The notes beneath the pieces are model-generated. The model did not search any database. It saw only the letters and a program-made list of their open reading frames with translations, and was not told the origin of the DNA. The position numbers and the translations under genes are program-made. A stretch of 6,337 nucleotides of DNA, from positions 1 to 6,337 of the forward strand of contig JAJZWW010000200.1 of the NCBI GenBank assembly GCA_021846485.1, in the 5' to 3' direction. Source of the stretch: Actinomycetes bacterium. Its GTDB lineage: Bacteria > Actinomycetota > Acidimicrobiia > Acidimicrobiales > Palsa-688. Positions 1 through 6,220 of this stretch are shown one piece after another. Within the stretch, counting starts at the first letter, position 1. Each line of letters starts with the position of its first letter.

Positions 1-2
1 TC

Positions 3-167
3 ATCGGCGAGAGCCCGTTCGCCCTGGATGTCTTCCTGGCCTGCGTCTACGGCATCTACATGTACACGGTCCTGCGGATGCGCATGACCCAGGAGTTCAA
101 CCGGATCGTTCCCGAGCTGCCGGCGTTGGTCCGGCGGCTCCTAGGCGTCTACCGCCCGGAGGTGTGA
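3..167 (+). CDS. C-terminal fragment of an unrecognised protein (possibly sHdrH, the small hypothetical subunit of sHdr operons)
   Basis: An open frame enters at the left edge and ends at TGA 165-167, giving 54 residues that begin IGESPFALDVFLACVYGIYM and end GVYRPEV. Residues 6-26 of the fragment are hydrophobic and aromatic (FALDVFLACVYGIYMYTVLRM) and could be a buried or membrane-associated helix. The tail is a basic amphipathic segment (ELPALVRRLLGVYRPEV). There is no cysteine cluster or cofactor motif. The gene ends two bases before the ATG of the Hdr-like gene, so they very likely share an mRNA. In sHdr operons a small conserved hypothetical protein lies after hdrA and before the last hdrB/hdrC-type genes, which makes sHdrH the natural guess. 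That rests on position only. A membrane-anchored accessory subunit is an alternative. Confidence 0.6.
   Translation: MGESPFALDVFLACVYGIYMYTVLRMRMTQEFNRIVPELPALVRRLLGVYRPEV
158..163 (+). promoter_or_regulatory. Shine-Dalgarno GGAGGT that selects the ATG start at 170
   Basis: GGAGGT lies six bases before ATG 170, an optimal spacing. A GTG at 164 in the same frame overlaps the upstream stop as GTGA but directly abuts this ribosome binding site, which is too close for normal initiation. I therefore place the Hdr-like protein start at 170 rather than 164, a difference of two residues. Confidence 0.65.
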
Positions 168-169
168 GC

Positions 170-1480
170 ATGCCCGTCGGAGGCAGGAAGCAAGCGCCGA
201 GCGCTGTGGAGCTCGAGGAGGCGACGGTCACCTCGACGATATCGGGCCGTTCCTGGGAGCTGCCCGGGATGTGGAACCGGATGTTCGAGCCGAGGGTCCT
301 TCGCGACTACGGGTCCGGGGGTTTCGAGCTCATCAGCGCGCTGCCGGGGGGGGAGTCCCTCGAGTGGTGCTACGGGTGCGGCAAGTGTGTGCCGGTGTGC
401 CCGGTGGACCTCGTGGGCGAGTACGGGCCCCGCAAGCTACACCGCAAGGTCCAGACCGGGACCGACCTGGTGGGGGATCCGGACCTGTGGATGTGCACGA
501 CCTGCGGCAACTGCCTGAGGGTGTGCCCCAAGCAGGTCGACATGATCCAGATCGTGCCTGCGGTGCGCGAAGCGGCGATCGGTCGGGGCCAGGTCCCTCC
601 CGAGCTGCAGGACGTGTTCGAGAAGTCGTTTCGCTACGGGAACTGCCTCGGGGAGAATCCCCGCCGTCGCCATGCCTGGACCAAGGGGGCAGGCGTGCCG
701 GTACGGGTGTTGCCGAGCGATCCGCGGCCGGTGGACGTGCTGCTCTACGTCGAGGACTACTGGAGCTACCACCCCCGCGGCCAGCAGGCCGCCCAGGCCT
801 TTGCCCGGGTCCTCGATGCACTGGGGGTCGACTGGGCAATTCTCGGTCCCGAGGAGAAGACCATCGGGGACTCCCAGCGCCTCGCCGGCGAGAAGGGGCT
901 CTTCGAGGCGCTGATGGAAGACGTGGTGGCCACGCTCGGCAAGTACGAGTTCAATCGGATCGTGATCCCCGATCCCCACGGCTTCAACGCCTTGGTGAAG
1001 GAGTACCCGGCGCGCGGCCACACCTACGACGTCGCCCACTACACCCAGTTCCTGGCGCCGCTCGTCGACGAGCTTGCCTGGGACCGCGAGCTGGACCTGA
1101 CCGTCACGTTCCACGACCCTTGCTATCTCGGTCGCCACAACGGCGAGTATGACGCGCCACGCCGGCTCATAGAGGCGATACCGGGGGTCCGCCTGGTCGA
1201 GATGGGACGTTGCCGGGAGAACGGGTACTGCTGCGGTGGCGGGGGAGGCGGCATGTGGCTCGACAGCTTCACCGGCAACCACACGAGCGAACGGCTCTCG
1301 GAGCGGCGGGTGAGGGAGGCTGCGGCTACGGGCGCAGACGCCCTGGTCGTCTGCTGCCCCTACGAGGTGTCGCGATTCGAGGATGCGGCGAAGTCCACCG
1401 GCAACGAGCACCTGAAGGTGCGGGACATCGTGGAGCTGATCGACGAGGCGATGGGTGGGGCGGGCCGTCACGGTGCCTGA
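170..1480 (+). CDS. hdrB3: HdrD-like fused HdrC-HdrB iron-sulfur protein, candidate sHdrB3 of an ETF-linked sHdr complex
   Basis: This 436-residue soluble Fe-S subunit would act in the cytoplasm, carrying electrons in a heterodisulfide-reductase-like complex. Residues 67-77 (CYGCGKCVPVCP) and 109-119 (CTTCGNCLRVCP) are two CX2CX2CX3CP ferredoxin motifs that each bind a [4Fe-4S] cluster, equivalent to HdrC. Residues from about 190 to the end form the HdrB/HdrD part. The C-terminal CCG half is clear: HDPCYLGRHN (C318), then CCGGGGGGMW (C354, C355) and CCPYE (C395, C396). The usual CPxC motif reads CPYE, so its last cysteine is Glu399. The first CCG half has the family's fold signature (lDalGVdwaiLGpEE, IPDPHGFNALvkEYP) but none of its cysteines: YVEDYWSY replaces GCxxSY, EEKTIGD replaces EExCCGD, and PHG replaces PHC. 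No membrane segment or signal peptide is seen. Following genes for lipoate assembly, LbpA and ETF favour an sHdrB3-like role. A glycolate-oxidase or ETF:quinone oxidoreductase type Fe-S protein is the main alternative. Confidence 0.82.
   Translation: MPVGGRKQAPSAVELEEATVTSTISGRSWELPGMWNRMFEPRVLRDYGSGGFELISALPGGESLEWCYGCGKCVPVCPVDLVGEYGPRKLHRKVQTGTDLVGDPDLWMCTTCGNCLRVCPKQVDMIQIVPAVREAAIGRGQVPPELQDVFEKSFRYGNCLGENPRRRHAWTKGAGVPVRVLPSDPRPVDVLLYVEDYWSYHPRGQQAAQAFARVLDALGVDWAILGPEEKTIGDSQRLAGEKGLFEALMEDVVATLGKYEFNRIVIPDPHGFNALVKEYPARGHTYDVAHYTQFLAPLVDELAWDRELDLTVTFHDPCYLGRHNGEYDAPRRLIEAIPGVRLVEMGRCRENGYCCGGGGGGMWLDSFTGNHTSERLSERRVREAAATGADALVVCCPYEVSRFEDAAKSTGNEHLKVRDIVELIDEAMGGAGRHGA
1445..1448 (+). 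promoter_or_regulatory. Weak Shine-Dalgarno GAGG within the end of the Hdr-like gene, used to choose GTG 1455
   Basis: GAGG sits six bases before GTG 1455. An in-frame GTG at 1473 gives a smaller overlap with the upstream gene (8 instead of 26 nt) but is preceded only by a G/C run without a clear anti-SD match. The choice is therefore tentative. Confidence 0.35.
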
Positions 1481-2489
1481 GCAGCTGCGGGTGCTGGAGC
1501 TGGGCACCGTGAGCCCGTTGCGCTCCCAGACGCTGTGGCACGCCATCGCAAAGGAGGTCTCGGGAGGTGAGACGCCGACGCTGTCGTTCCTGCGCACGGA
1601 CGCGGGCTGCGTGAGCATCGGCTACCACCGCAGCCTCGACGAGGTCGATGTCGGGCACTGCAGCCGGCGCGGCTGGCCGGTCTACCGGCGCATGGTCGGT
1701 GGAGGGCCGGTGTTCCTCGACGGGGCCCAGCTGCTGTTCCAGATCAGCCTGCCGGCCAAGGCGGTCCCCGCCTCGCGTGGCCAGGCGTTGAGGAGCCTGC
1801 TCGGCCCTGCGGTAGCAGCCTTCCGGGCCGCCGGGGTGCCCGCCCGCCTCGACGAAGAGATGGAGGTGGTCGTCGCCGACAGGAAGGTTTGCGGCTACGG
1901 AGCGGGCCAGATCGACGCGGCTGTGGTGCTCGTCGGCAACCTGATCGAAAGCTTCGACCACGAGTCGGCGACCTCGGTGCTGGAGGTGCCCGATCCGGTG
2001 TCCCGATCGGAGCTGCTCAGGCTGATGCGTCGGTACGTCGGGTGCCCCGAGGACACCTCGGCCGATGCGCGAGCGTTCATCGGCGCGGCGGTCGACGCTT
2101 TTGCGGGCGCGCTCGGGCTGAGGCCGCGAAGCGGGGAGCTGTCGGGGGCCGAGCTCGACCACATGGAGCTGCTCGACCGCAAGTTCGTGGACGGTGGCTG
2201 GCTGGCCGGCCCCGATCGTCCCCGCTCGGCCGGATGGAAGGCGAAGATCCGCTCGGGGGTGTGGGTGCTGACGGGGCGGTCGGGAGGAGTCAGGGTCCGG
2301 GCCAGCGTGGTGGGCAACAGGGTGGAGCGGATGGACATCGAGGCGCCGGGCGACGGTGAAGTGCGGTCTGCGGCCGCCGGCGTGACCGGTAGGACGCTGG
2401 CGGAGGCCAGGGCCTTGTTGTGCGAGTGCGGGGCCTTTGGCCGCGCCGCGGCGGAGGCGATCGGCCAGGCGGGCGTGCTGGTGGGATGA
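1455..2489 (+). CDS. Divergent lipoate-protein ligase-like protein (LplA fold with C-terminal accessory domain)
   Basis: This 344-residue protein belongs to the biotin/lipoate A/B ligase family, which attaches lipoate or octanoate to a lysine of a carrier protein. The N-terminal part (about residues 11-190) shows the family order: PTLSFLRT...CVSIGYHRS, then YRRMVGGGPVFLD (residues 77-89, matching RRxxGGGxVxHD with Leu in place of His), then DRKVCGYGAGQ (142-151), in which Lys144 matches the conserved substrate-contacting lysine. The asparagine-aspartate pair that usually precedes this lysine reads EMEVVVADRK. The C-terminal part (about 235-344, DRKFVDGGWL...GWKAKIRSGVWVLTG) resembles the LplB-type accessory domain needed for substrate adenylation. 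The start may instead be GTG 1473 (338 residues). The gene precedes the lipoyl acceptor gene and overlaps it as ATGA. It differs markedly from the second ligase at 3963. It could be a ligase with another specificity, an octanoyltransferase, or an amidotransferase of the LipL kind; its substrate cannot be told from sequence. Confidence 0.8.
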   Translation: MGRAVTVPEQLRVLELGTVSPLRSQTLWHAIAKEVSGGETPTLSFLRTDAGCVSIGYHRSLDEVDVGHCSRRGWPVYRRMVGGGPVFLDGAQLLFQISLPAKAVPASRGQALRSLLGPAVAAFRAAGVPARLDEEMEVVVADRKVCGYGAGQIDAAVVLVGNLIESFDHESATSVLEVPDPVSRSELLRLMRRYVGCPEDTSADARAFIGAAVDAFAGALGLRPRSGELSGAELDHMELLDRKFVDGGWLAGPDRPRSAGWKAKIRSGVWVLTGRSGGVRVRASVVGNRVERMDIEAPGDGEVRSAAAGVTGRTLAEARALLCECGAFGRAAAEAIGQAGVLVG

Positions 2490-2980
2490 GCAGGGCCGGA
2501 CGAGAAGGCGAGGGAGGCGGAGTGGAACGATCCCAGTGGGCGAAGGTCGGCGGCTACCGGATGAGGACCGACCTTGCCTATGACTCCGAGGGCCACATGT
2601 GGGTGGAGCGCCTGGGCGGCGGCAGGGTGCGGGTCGGCCTCGATCCCCTCGGGCTCGAGATCAACGGGACGCTGGCCCAGTTGGCGATGATCCCGGTCGG
2701 CACCGAGGTGCAGCGCGGTGAGCCGCTCGGCTCGCTCGAGGCGGAGAAGTTCGTGGGACCGTTACGGGCACCGCTGTCGGGTGTGGTGGCGGCGACCAAC
2801 GACACGGTGGTCGAGAACCCCGGGCTGGTCGAGCAAGACCCCTTCGGGTGCTGGCTGGTCGAGCTCGAGGTGCTCCCCGGCTCGGTCGAGGATGCCGAGC
2901 TCGTCGAGGGCCCGTCGGTGCCCGGCTGGTTCGCCGAGCAGGTGCAGGAGTACCGCGACAAGGGGGTGTTGGCCGAATGA
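2486..2980 (+). CDS. lbpA: GcvH-like lipoate-binding protein, LbpA type
   Basis: This 164-residue lipoyl-domain protein resembles glycine cleavage H protein. The motif YDSEGHMWVE (residues 32-41) matches the H-protein KYxxxHEWv entry, and the body follows the H-protein pattern (VRVGLDPLG, then SLEAEKFVGPLRAPLSGVV, then ENPGLVEQDPFGCWLVELE). Lys88, codon 2747-2749, is the predicted lipoylation site; its surroundings are EAEKFVG instead of the ESVKA typical of GcvH. A cysteine (C122) lies in the PFGCW segment where H proteins usually have Gly. No gcvT or gcvP is near. Hdr, lipoate ligases, LipS enzymes and ETF surround the gene, so I infer a carrier for the sHdr system rather than glycine cleavage. 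The start ATG 2486 overlaps the previous stop (ATGA), but residues 1-13 are low-complexity (MSRAGREGEGGGV). GTG 2522, 4 nt after AGGGAGG, or ATG 2561, which starts nearer the conserved fold, are possible starts. Confidence 0.88.
   Translation: MSRAGREGEGGGVERSQWAKVGGYRMRTDLAYDSEGHMWVERLGGGRVRVGLDPLGLEINGTLAQLAMIPVGTEVQRGEPLGSLEAEKFVGPLRAPLSGVVAATNDTVVENPGLVEQDPFGCWLVELEVLPGSVEDAELVEGPSVPGWFAEQVQEYRDKGVLAE
2511..2517 (+). promoter_or_regulatory. Shine-Dalgarno-like AGGGAGG inside the lbpA reading frame, supporting an alternative GTG 2522 start
   Basis: AGGGAGG lies four bases before an in-frame GTG at 2522. The assigned ATG 2486 lacks a well-spaced site and depends on coupling through its ATGA overlap. 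If GTG 2522 is used, LbpA is 152 residues, loses a glycine-rich leader, and has its acceptor lysine at position 76. Confidence 0.35.
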
Positions 2981-3966
2981 GGGCGACCAGCACCGCGGCG
3001 TTCGAGCTGCGCCGGGAGCGGTTCCCGGACGTGATGGAGTTCTACGCGCCGGGCCTCAAGCGCTGGCAGACCTCGGAGTGGACGCCTTCCAACCCCCGGA
3101 GGTTCCTGCCGATCTCGGTCACCGGGGGTGCGTGCGCCCTGCAGTGCGATCACTGCCGGGCCAAGGTGCTCGACGGGATGATCTCCGTGCGCTCCGGGGA
3201 CGACCTCTTCGAGCTCGCCAGCCGGCTGAAGGCCGGTGGTAGCGAGGGCCTGCTCGTATCGGGTGGGTCCACTCGCGGCGGCGGCGTGCCCCTGCTCGCC
3301 CACCTGCGCCACGTCCCGCGGATACGCGAGGAGCTCGGCATGACGGTTATCGTCCACTCGGGGGTGGTCTCGCCTGCGCTGGCCGACGGGCTCGCCGCCT
3401 CCGGGGTGGACGGGGTGATGCTCGACATCATCGGAGCCGATGAAACCGTGAAGGAGGTCTACCACCTCGACCTCCAGGCGTCGGACTTCGAGGCCTCGCT
3501 CTCGCGCCTCGCCGGGGCGGGGCTGCGGATCATCCCCCACATAGTGCTGGGGCTGCACTACGGGCGTTTCGTCGGCGAGCACCGGGCCCTGGAGATGGTC
3601 AGCGCCTACCCGGTGTCCACGCTGATCCTCGTGGTCCTCGTGCCCCTGGTCGGCACGCCGATGGCCGACCTGCCTCCGCCGCCCGTGGACGACGTCACGG
3701 CATTCTTCGAGCAGGCGCGCCTGGCAATGCCCACCACCAAGGTCAACCTCGGCTGTGCCAGGCCGATGGGCGCCATGAAGCAGGAGCTGGACCGCGCCGC
3801 GGTGGACCTCGGTCTCAACGGGATCGCCTATCCCGGCGAGGGAGTGATCGACTACGCCAGGTCCCGGGGCCTCGAGCCCAGGCTCTACGAATGGTGTTGC
3901 TCGATGACCTGGGTCGGCCAGGACGGCCCTGCGCTGACCCAGGTGGGACTGGAGGTGGCCTCGTGA
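2977..3966 (+). CDS. Radical SAM lipoyl synthase component (LipS1 or LipS2)
   Basis: This 329-residue radical SAM enzyme carries CALQCDHC at residues 53-60 (C53, C57, C60; CX3CX2C), which binds the [4Fe-4S] cluster that cleaves S-adenosylmethionine. LLVSGGST (92-99) resembles the SAM-contacting GGE-type strand, and the TIM-barrel strand pattern continues (VIVHSGVV, GVMLDIIG, IIPHIVLGL). Further cysteines C260 (NLGCARPMG) and the C-terminal pair C307-C308 (YEWCCSM) are candidates for a second cluster. LipS proteins were once annotated as biotin synthases and have two [4Fe-4S] clusters; LipS2 adds sulfur at C8 of protein-bound octanoate, LipS1 at C6. I cannot tell from sequence alone which of the two this is. 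The start overlaps lbpA as ATGA, with AGGGGGTG at 2961-2968. Its place between the acceptor gene and a lipoate ligase strongly suggests a lipoate role. BioB is less likely because no bio genes are present. Confidence 0.8.
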   Translation: MRATSTAAFELRRERFPDVMEFYAPGLKRWQTSEWTPSNPRRFLPISVTGGACALQCDHCRAKVLDGMISVRSGDDLFELASRLKAGGSEGLLVSGGSTRGGGVPLLAHLRHVPRIREELGMTVIVHSGVVSPALADGLAASGVDGVMLDIIGADETVKEVYHLDLQASDFEASLSRLAGAGLRIIPHIVLGLHYGRFVGEHRALEMVSAYPVSTLILVVLVPLVGTPMADLPPPPVDDVTAFFEQARLAMPTTKVNLGCARPMGAMKQELDRAAVDLGLNGIAYPGEGVIDYARSRGLEPRLYEWCCSMTWVGQDGPALTQVGLEVAS

Positions 3967-5078
3967 GCGCCTGGCGGCTGCTGAGCGACGACGGTGCCGG
4001 GGCGGCGGAGGGCCTGGCGCTCGACGAGGCCCTGATGGCGAGCTACGCGAGGCACGCGACGGCACGCCCTCCGACGCTGCGTCTCTACACCTACCGCAGG
4101 CATGTGGCACTGGTCGGTCGTTACCAGCACCTCGAGGCCGAGGTGGACCTCGAGGCGTGCGCGCAGACCTCGACCGAGGTCAGCCGGCGGCCGACCGGAG
4201 GAGGCGCGATCATCATGGGCCCGGACCAGCTCGGGGTGGCCCTGGTGACCCGGGCGCCGGTCGCAGAGCGCCCGAAGGAGCTGCTCGCCCGCCTCTCGGG
4301 GGGTATCGTCGAGGCGCTCGGCGAGTTCGGCATCGAGGCGAGCTTCCGGGGCAAGAACGACCTCGAGGTGGGCGGGCGCAAGATCGCCGGCCTGGGGCTC
4401 TATCTGGACGGCAACGGGGGGCTGTTGTTCCACGCGAGCGTGCTGGGGGCGCTCGACGTGGAGCTCATGCTGCGAGTGCTGCGGATCCCGGTCGCGAAGC
4501 TCGCCGACAAGGCGGCGGCGGTGGTGAGCGAGCGGGTCACGACGGTGTCGGAGCAAACCGGAGATGGCTGGGACGGTGCCAAGCTGAGACCGCTGGTCGC
4601 CGCGGGCTTCGCTTCACGCCTCGGCGTGTCGATCGAGGCGGGCGAGGCCTCCCGGGGTGAGCTGGAGCTCGCGGACCGCCTCGCAATGGAGCGCTACGGG
4701 GAGCGCAGCTGGATCGACCAGCGTCGGCCGCAGCCCGATGCCACCGGCACGGCGACCCTGCGAACCCCCGCGGGCACGATCAGGCTGTACCTCGCACTGC
4801 AGGGCGACACCATCAAGAGCGCACTGTTCACGGGCGACTTCAGCCAGGTGCCCCCGGCCCTCGTCGAGCTGGAGGGCGGGCTCAAGTGGAAGCGGTTGGA
4901 GCGCTCGGCCCTGGAGCGAGCGGTTGGGGCGGCCTTCAGGGACAGCGAGGACCTGGGCACCCCCGGGCGGTGGGTGAGCGCTCTGCTGGAGGCCGGTGGG
5001 GCAGCGTTGGAGAGGCCTGTGGCGGCGCCGGTGCGCCACGGCTCGTGCTACTTCCCCGAGCGGACCGAAGCACAGTGA
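3963..5078 (+). CDS. slpl: Lipoate-protein ligase with fused accessory domain, sLpl(AB) type
   Basis: This 371-residue ligase is expected to activate lipoate or octanoate with ATP and transfer it to the LbpA lysine. The catalytic domain (about residues 1-225) has ALDEALMASYA near the N-terminus, PTLRLYTYRRHVALVGRYQ (37-55), SRRPTGGGAIIMGPDQLG (74-91) and NDLEVGGRKIAGLG (132-145), where Lys140 is the conserved catalytic lysine, followed by LLFHASVL. The C-terminal part (about 230-371) contains the LplB-like ERYGERSWIDQR and IRLYLALQGDTIKSALFTGDF, in keeping with the fused A+B arrangement. It is closer to the family consensus than the paralogue at 1455. The GTG start overlaps the previous stop as GTGA and has GGAGGT at 3951-3956 with six bases of spacing. 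It lies between the two radical SAM genes, as expected for a dedicated lipoate-assembly module in sHdr organisms. Symbol follows the sHdr literature name; exact substrate is inferred. Confidence 0.87.
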   Translation: MSAWRLLSDDGAGAAEGLALDEALMASYARHATARPPTLRLYTYRRHVALVGRYQHLEAEVDLEACAQTSTEVSRRPTGGGAIIMGPDQLGVALVTRAPVAERPKELLARLSGGIVEALGEFGIEASFRGKNDLEVGGRKIAGLGLYLDGNGGLLFHASVLGALDVELMLRVLRIPVAKLADKAAAVVSERVTTVSEQTGDGWDGAKLRPLVAAGFASRLGVSIEAGEASRGELELADRLAMERYGERSWIDQRRPQPDATGTATLRTPAGTIRLYLALQGDTIKSALFTGDFSQVPPALVELEGGLKWKRLERSALERAVGAAFRDSEDLGTPGRWVSALLEAGGAALERPVAAPVRHGSCYFPERTEAQ

Positions 5079-6220
5079 CCGACCTGGGTGCACCCGTGGA
5101 GCTGCGGGCGGGTCCCGGGCGGCGGGAGCTCACCGTCACCGGGGAGGGACCCGCAGCCGCCCGGGTGAGCCCCGACTGGGTGCGCATATCCGGGGCGAGC
5201 GCGATGGCGTTGCGGTTCCGGTCGGGCCGTTTCGGGCGCGAGCTCGCCTCCGGGGGGATCAACCTCCTGCTCAACTACGAAGAGGGGTGCCGCTCGGACT
5301 GTGCATACTGCGGTCTCGCGCGCACCCGGCCGGGGGACTACGAGGACAAGTCCTTCATCCGGGTGGAGTGGCCCCTGGTGCGCACCGACGAGCTGGTGGA
5401 GCGGATGGCCCGGGCGGAGGACCGCCTCACCCGACTGTGCATCTCGATGGTCACGAGCCCGCTCGCGTACCGTCACACCTGTGTCATAACCGAGCAGATA
5501 CGCAGTGCCGTGCGCACGCCGCTGTCGATACTGGTGGCCCCGCCCACGCTCAACCGAGCGAAGCTCGAGCAGTTCCACGAGCTGGGCGTAGACATGATAG
5601 GTGTGGGCCTCGACGCGGTCACCGAGGAGCTGTTCCGCTCGCTGCGCACCGAGGTCCCCGCCGGCGGCGCCGGGTTGAGCTGGACCAAGTATTGGTCGGT
5701 GGTCGACGATGCGCGTGACGTCTTCGGTCCCTGGAAGGTCAACTGCCACACCTTGGTCGGGCTCGGTGAGACGGACCGGGACCTGGTCGAGACGTTCGTG
5801 CGGCTCCGGGAACGTGAAATTTTCTCCTATCTCTTCTGTTTCAACCCGGAACCCGATTCGCGCCTGGGAGGTCGGCCGAAGTCGCCGCTGCGGCGCTGGA
5901 GGCGTATGCAGCTGGTCAAGCACCTGATCGAGTCCGCCGGCTACGACCGGGACAACTTCGGCTTCGATGCGGCCGGCAACCTCGAGCTGCTCAGGGGGAC
6001 GACCAGCGAGGTGGAAGCGGCCGTCGCGGACGGGGTCGCGTTCATGACCAACGGGTGCCCCGGAGAGCAGGGGGAGCCCGGCTGCACGAGGCCGTACGGC
6101 TCCTACCGGCCGAGCGAGCAGTTCAGGGACTTCCCGTTCCGGCCCGAGCCGGGAGACATGAGGGCGATCCTGGATGAACTGGCGTTGGATGACATCTTCG
6201 AAAGGGAGGTGCGAGCCTGA
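5075..6220 (+). CDS. Radical SAM lipoyl synthase component (the LipS partner)
   Basis: This 381-residue radical SAM protein has CRSDCAYC at residues 72-79 (C72, C76, C79; CX3CX2C), followed by GLARTRPGDYEDKSFIRVEWP. The barrel continues with LCISMVTSPL, LSILVAPPT, MIGVGLDAV and VNCHTLVGLGETDRDL. That last stretch resembles the VGLGET strand seen in lipoyl and biotin synthase relatives. The C-terminal segment FMTNGCPGEQGEPGCTRPY places C328 and C337 where a second cluster could be ligated; C122, C224 and C255 are other candidates. It is only distantly similar to the radical SAM gene at 2977, so the two are a heterologous pair rather than a recent duplication. This fits the split LipS1/LipS2 lipoyl synthase, whose members act in turn on C8 and C6. 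Which is which is not resolved here. The GTG start overlaps the ligase stop as GTGA and its ribosome binding site is weak, so translation is probably coupled. Other biotin-synthase-like functions are the alternative. Confidence 0.82.
   Translation: MTDLGAPVELRAGPGRRELTVTGEGPAAARVSPDWVRISGASAMALRFRSGRFGRELASGGINLLLNYEEGCRSDCAYCGLARTRPGDYEDKSFIRVEWPLVRTDELVERMARAEDRLTRLCISMVTSPLAYRHTCVITEQIRSAVRTPLSILVAPPTLNRAKLEQFHELGVDMIGVGLDAVTEELFRSLRTEVPAGGAGLSWTKYWSVVDDARDVFGPWKVNCHTLVGLGETDRDLVETFVRLREREIFSYLFCFNPEPDSRLGGRPKSPLRRWRRMQLVKHLIESAGYDRDNFGFDAAGNLELLRGTTSEVEAAVADGVAFMTNGCPGEQGEPGCTRPYGSYRPSEQFRDFPFRPEPGDMRAILDELALDDIFEREVRA
6205..6210 (+). promoter_or_regulatory. Shine-Dalgarno GGAGGT of the etfB gene
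   Basis: GGAGGT ends nine bases before ATG 6220, which itself overlaps the preceding stop as TGATG. This is among the strongest ribosome binding sites in the window and suggests that the ETF gene can be initiated well on its own as well as by coupling. Confidence 0.55.

Noticed and set aside
346..353. Run of eight G, possible slippage or frameshift site
   Set aside because: The reading frame continues intact into the ferredoxin motifs on the other side, and the run simply encodes Pro-Gly-Gly; no alternative frame gives a sensible product.
437..1618. A 393-codon open frame on the - strand opposite the Hdr-like gene
   Set aside because: It is antisense to a clearly conserved protein. Its translation has no recognisable domain and its openness is expected from the high G+C third-position bias.
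2486..2980. Glycine cleavage system H protein as the role of the lipoyl protein
   Set aside because: The fold matches, but no gcvT or gcvP is nearby, the lysine motif is atypical, and the gene is embedded among Hdr, LipS and ETF genes.
2578..4110. A 510-codon open frame on the - strand opposite lbpA and the first radical SAM gene
   Set aside because: It crosses three real gene junctions on the other strand, and its Arg/Pro/His-rich translation looks like a GC-driven shadow rather than a protein.
5048..5923. A 291-codon open frame on the - strand opposite the second radical SAM gene
   Set aside because: It lacks any motif and lies wholly opposite strongly conserved radical SAM coding sequence.
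2977..6220. Biotin synthase (BioB) annotation for the two radical SAM genes
   Set aside because: Two different enzymes beside two lipoate ligases and a lipoyl acceptor, with no other biotin genes, fits LipS1/LipS2 much better.
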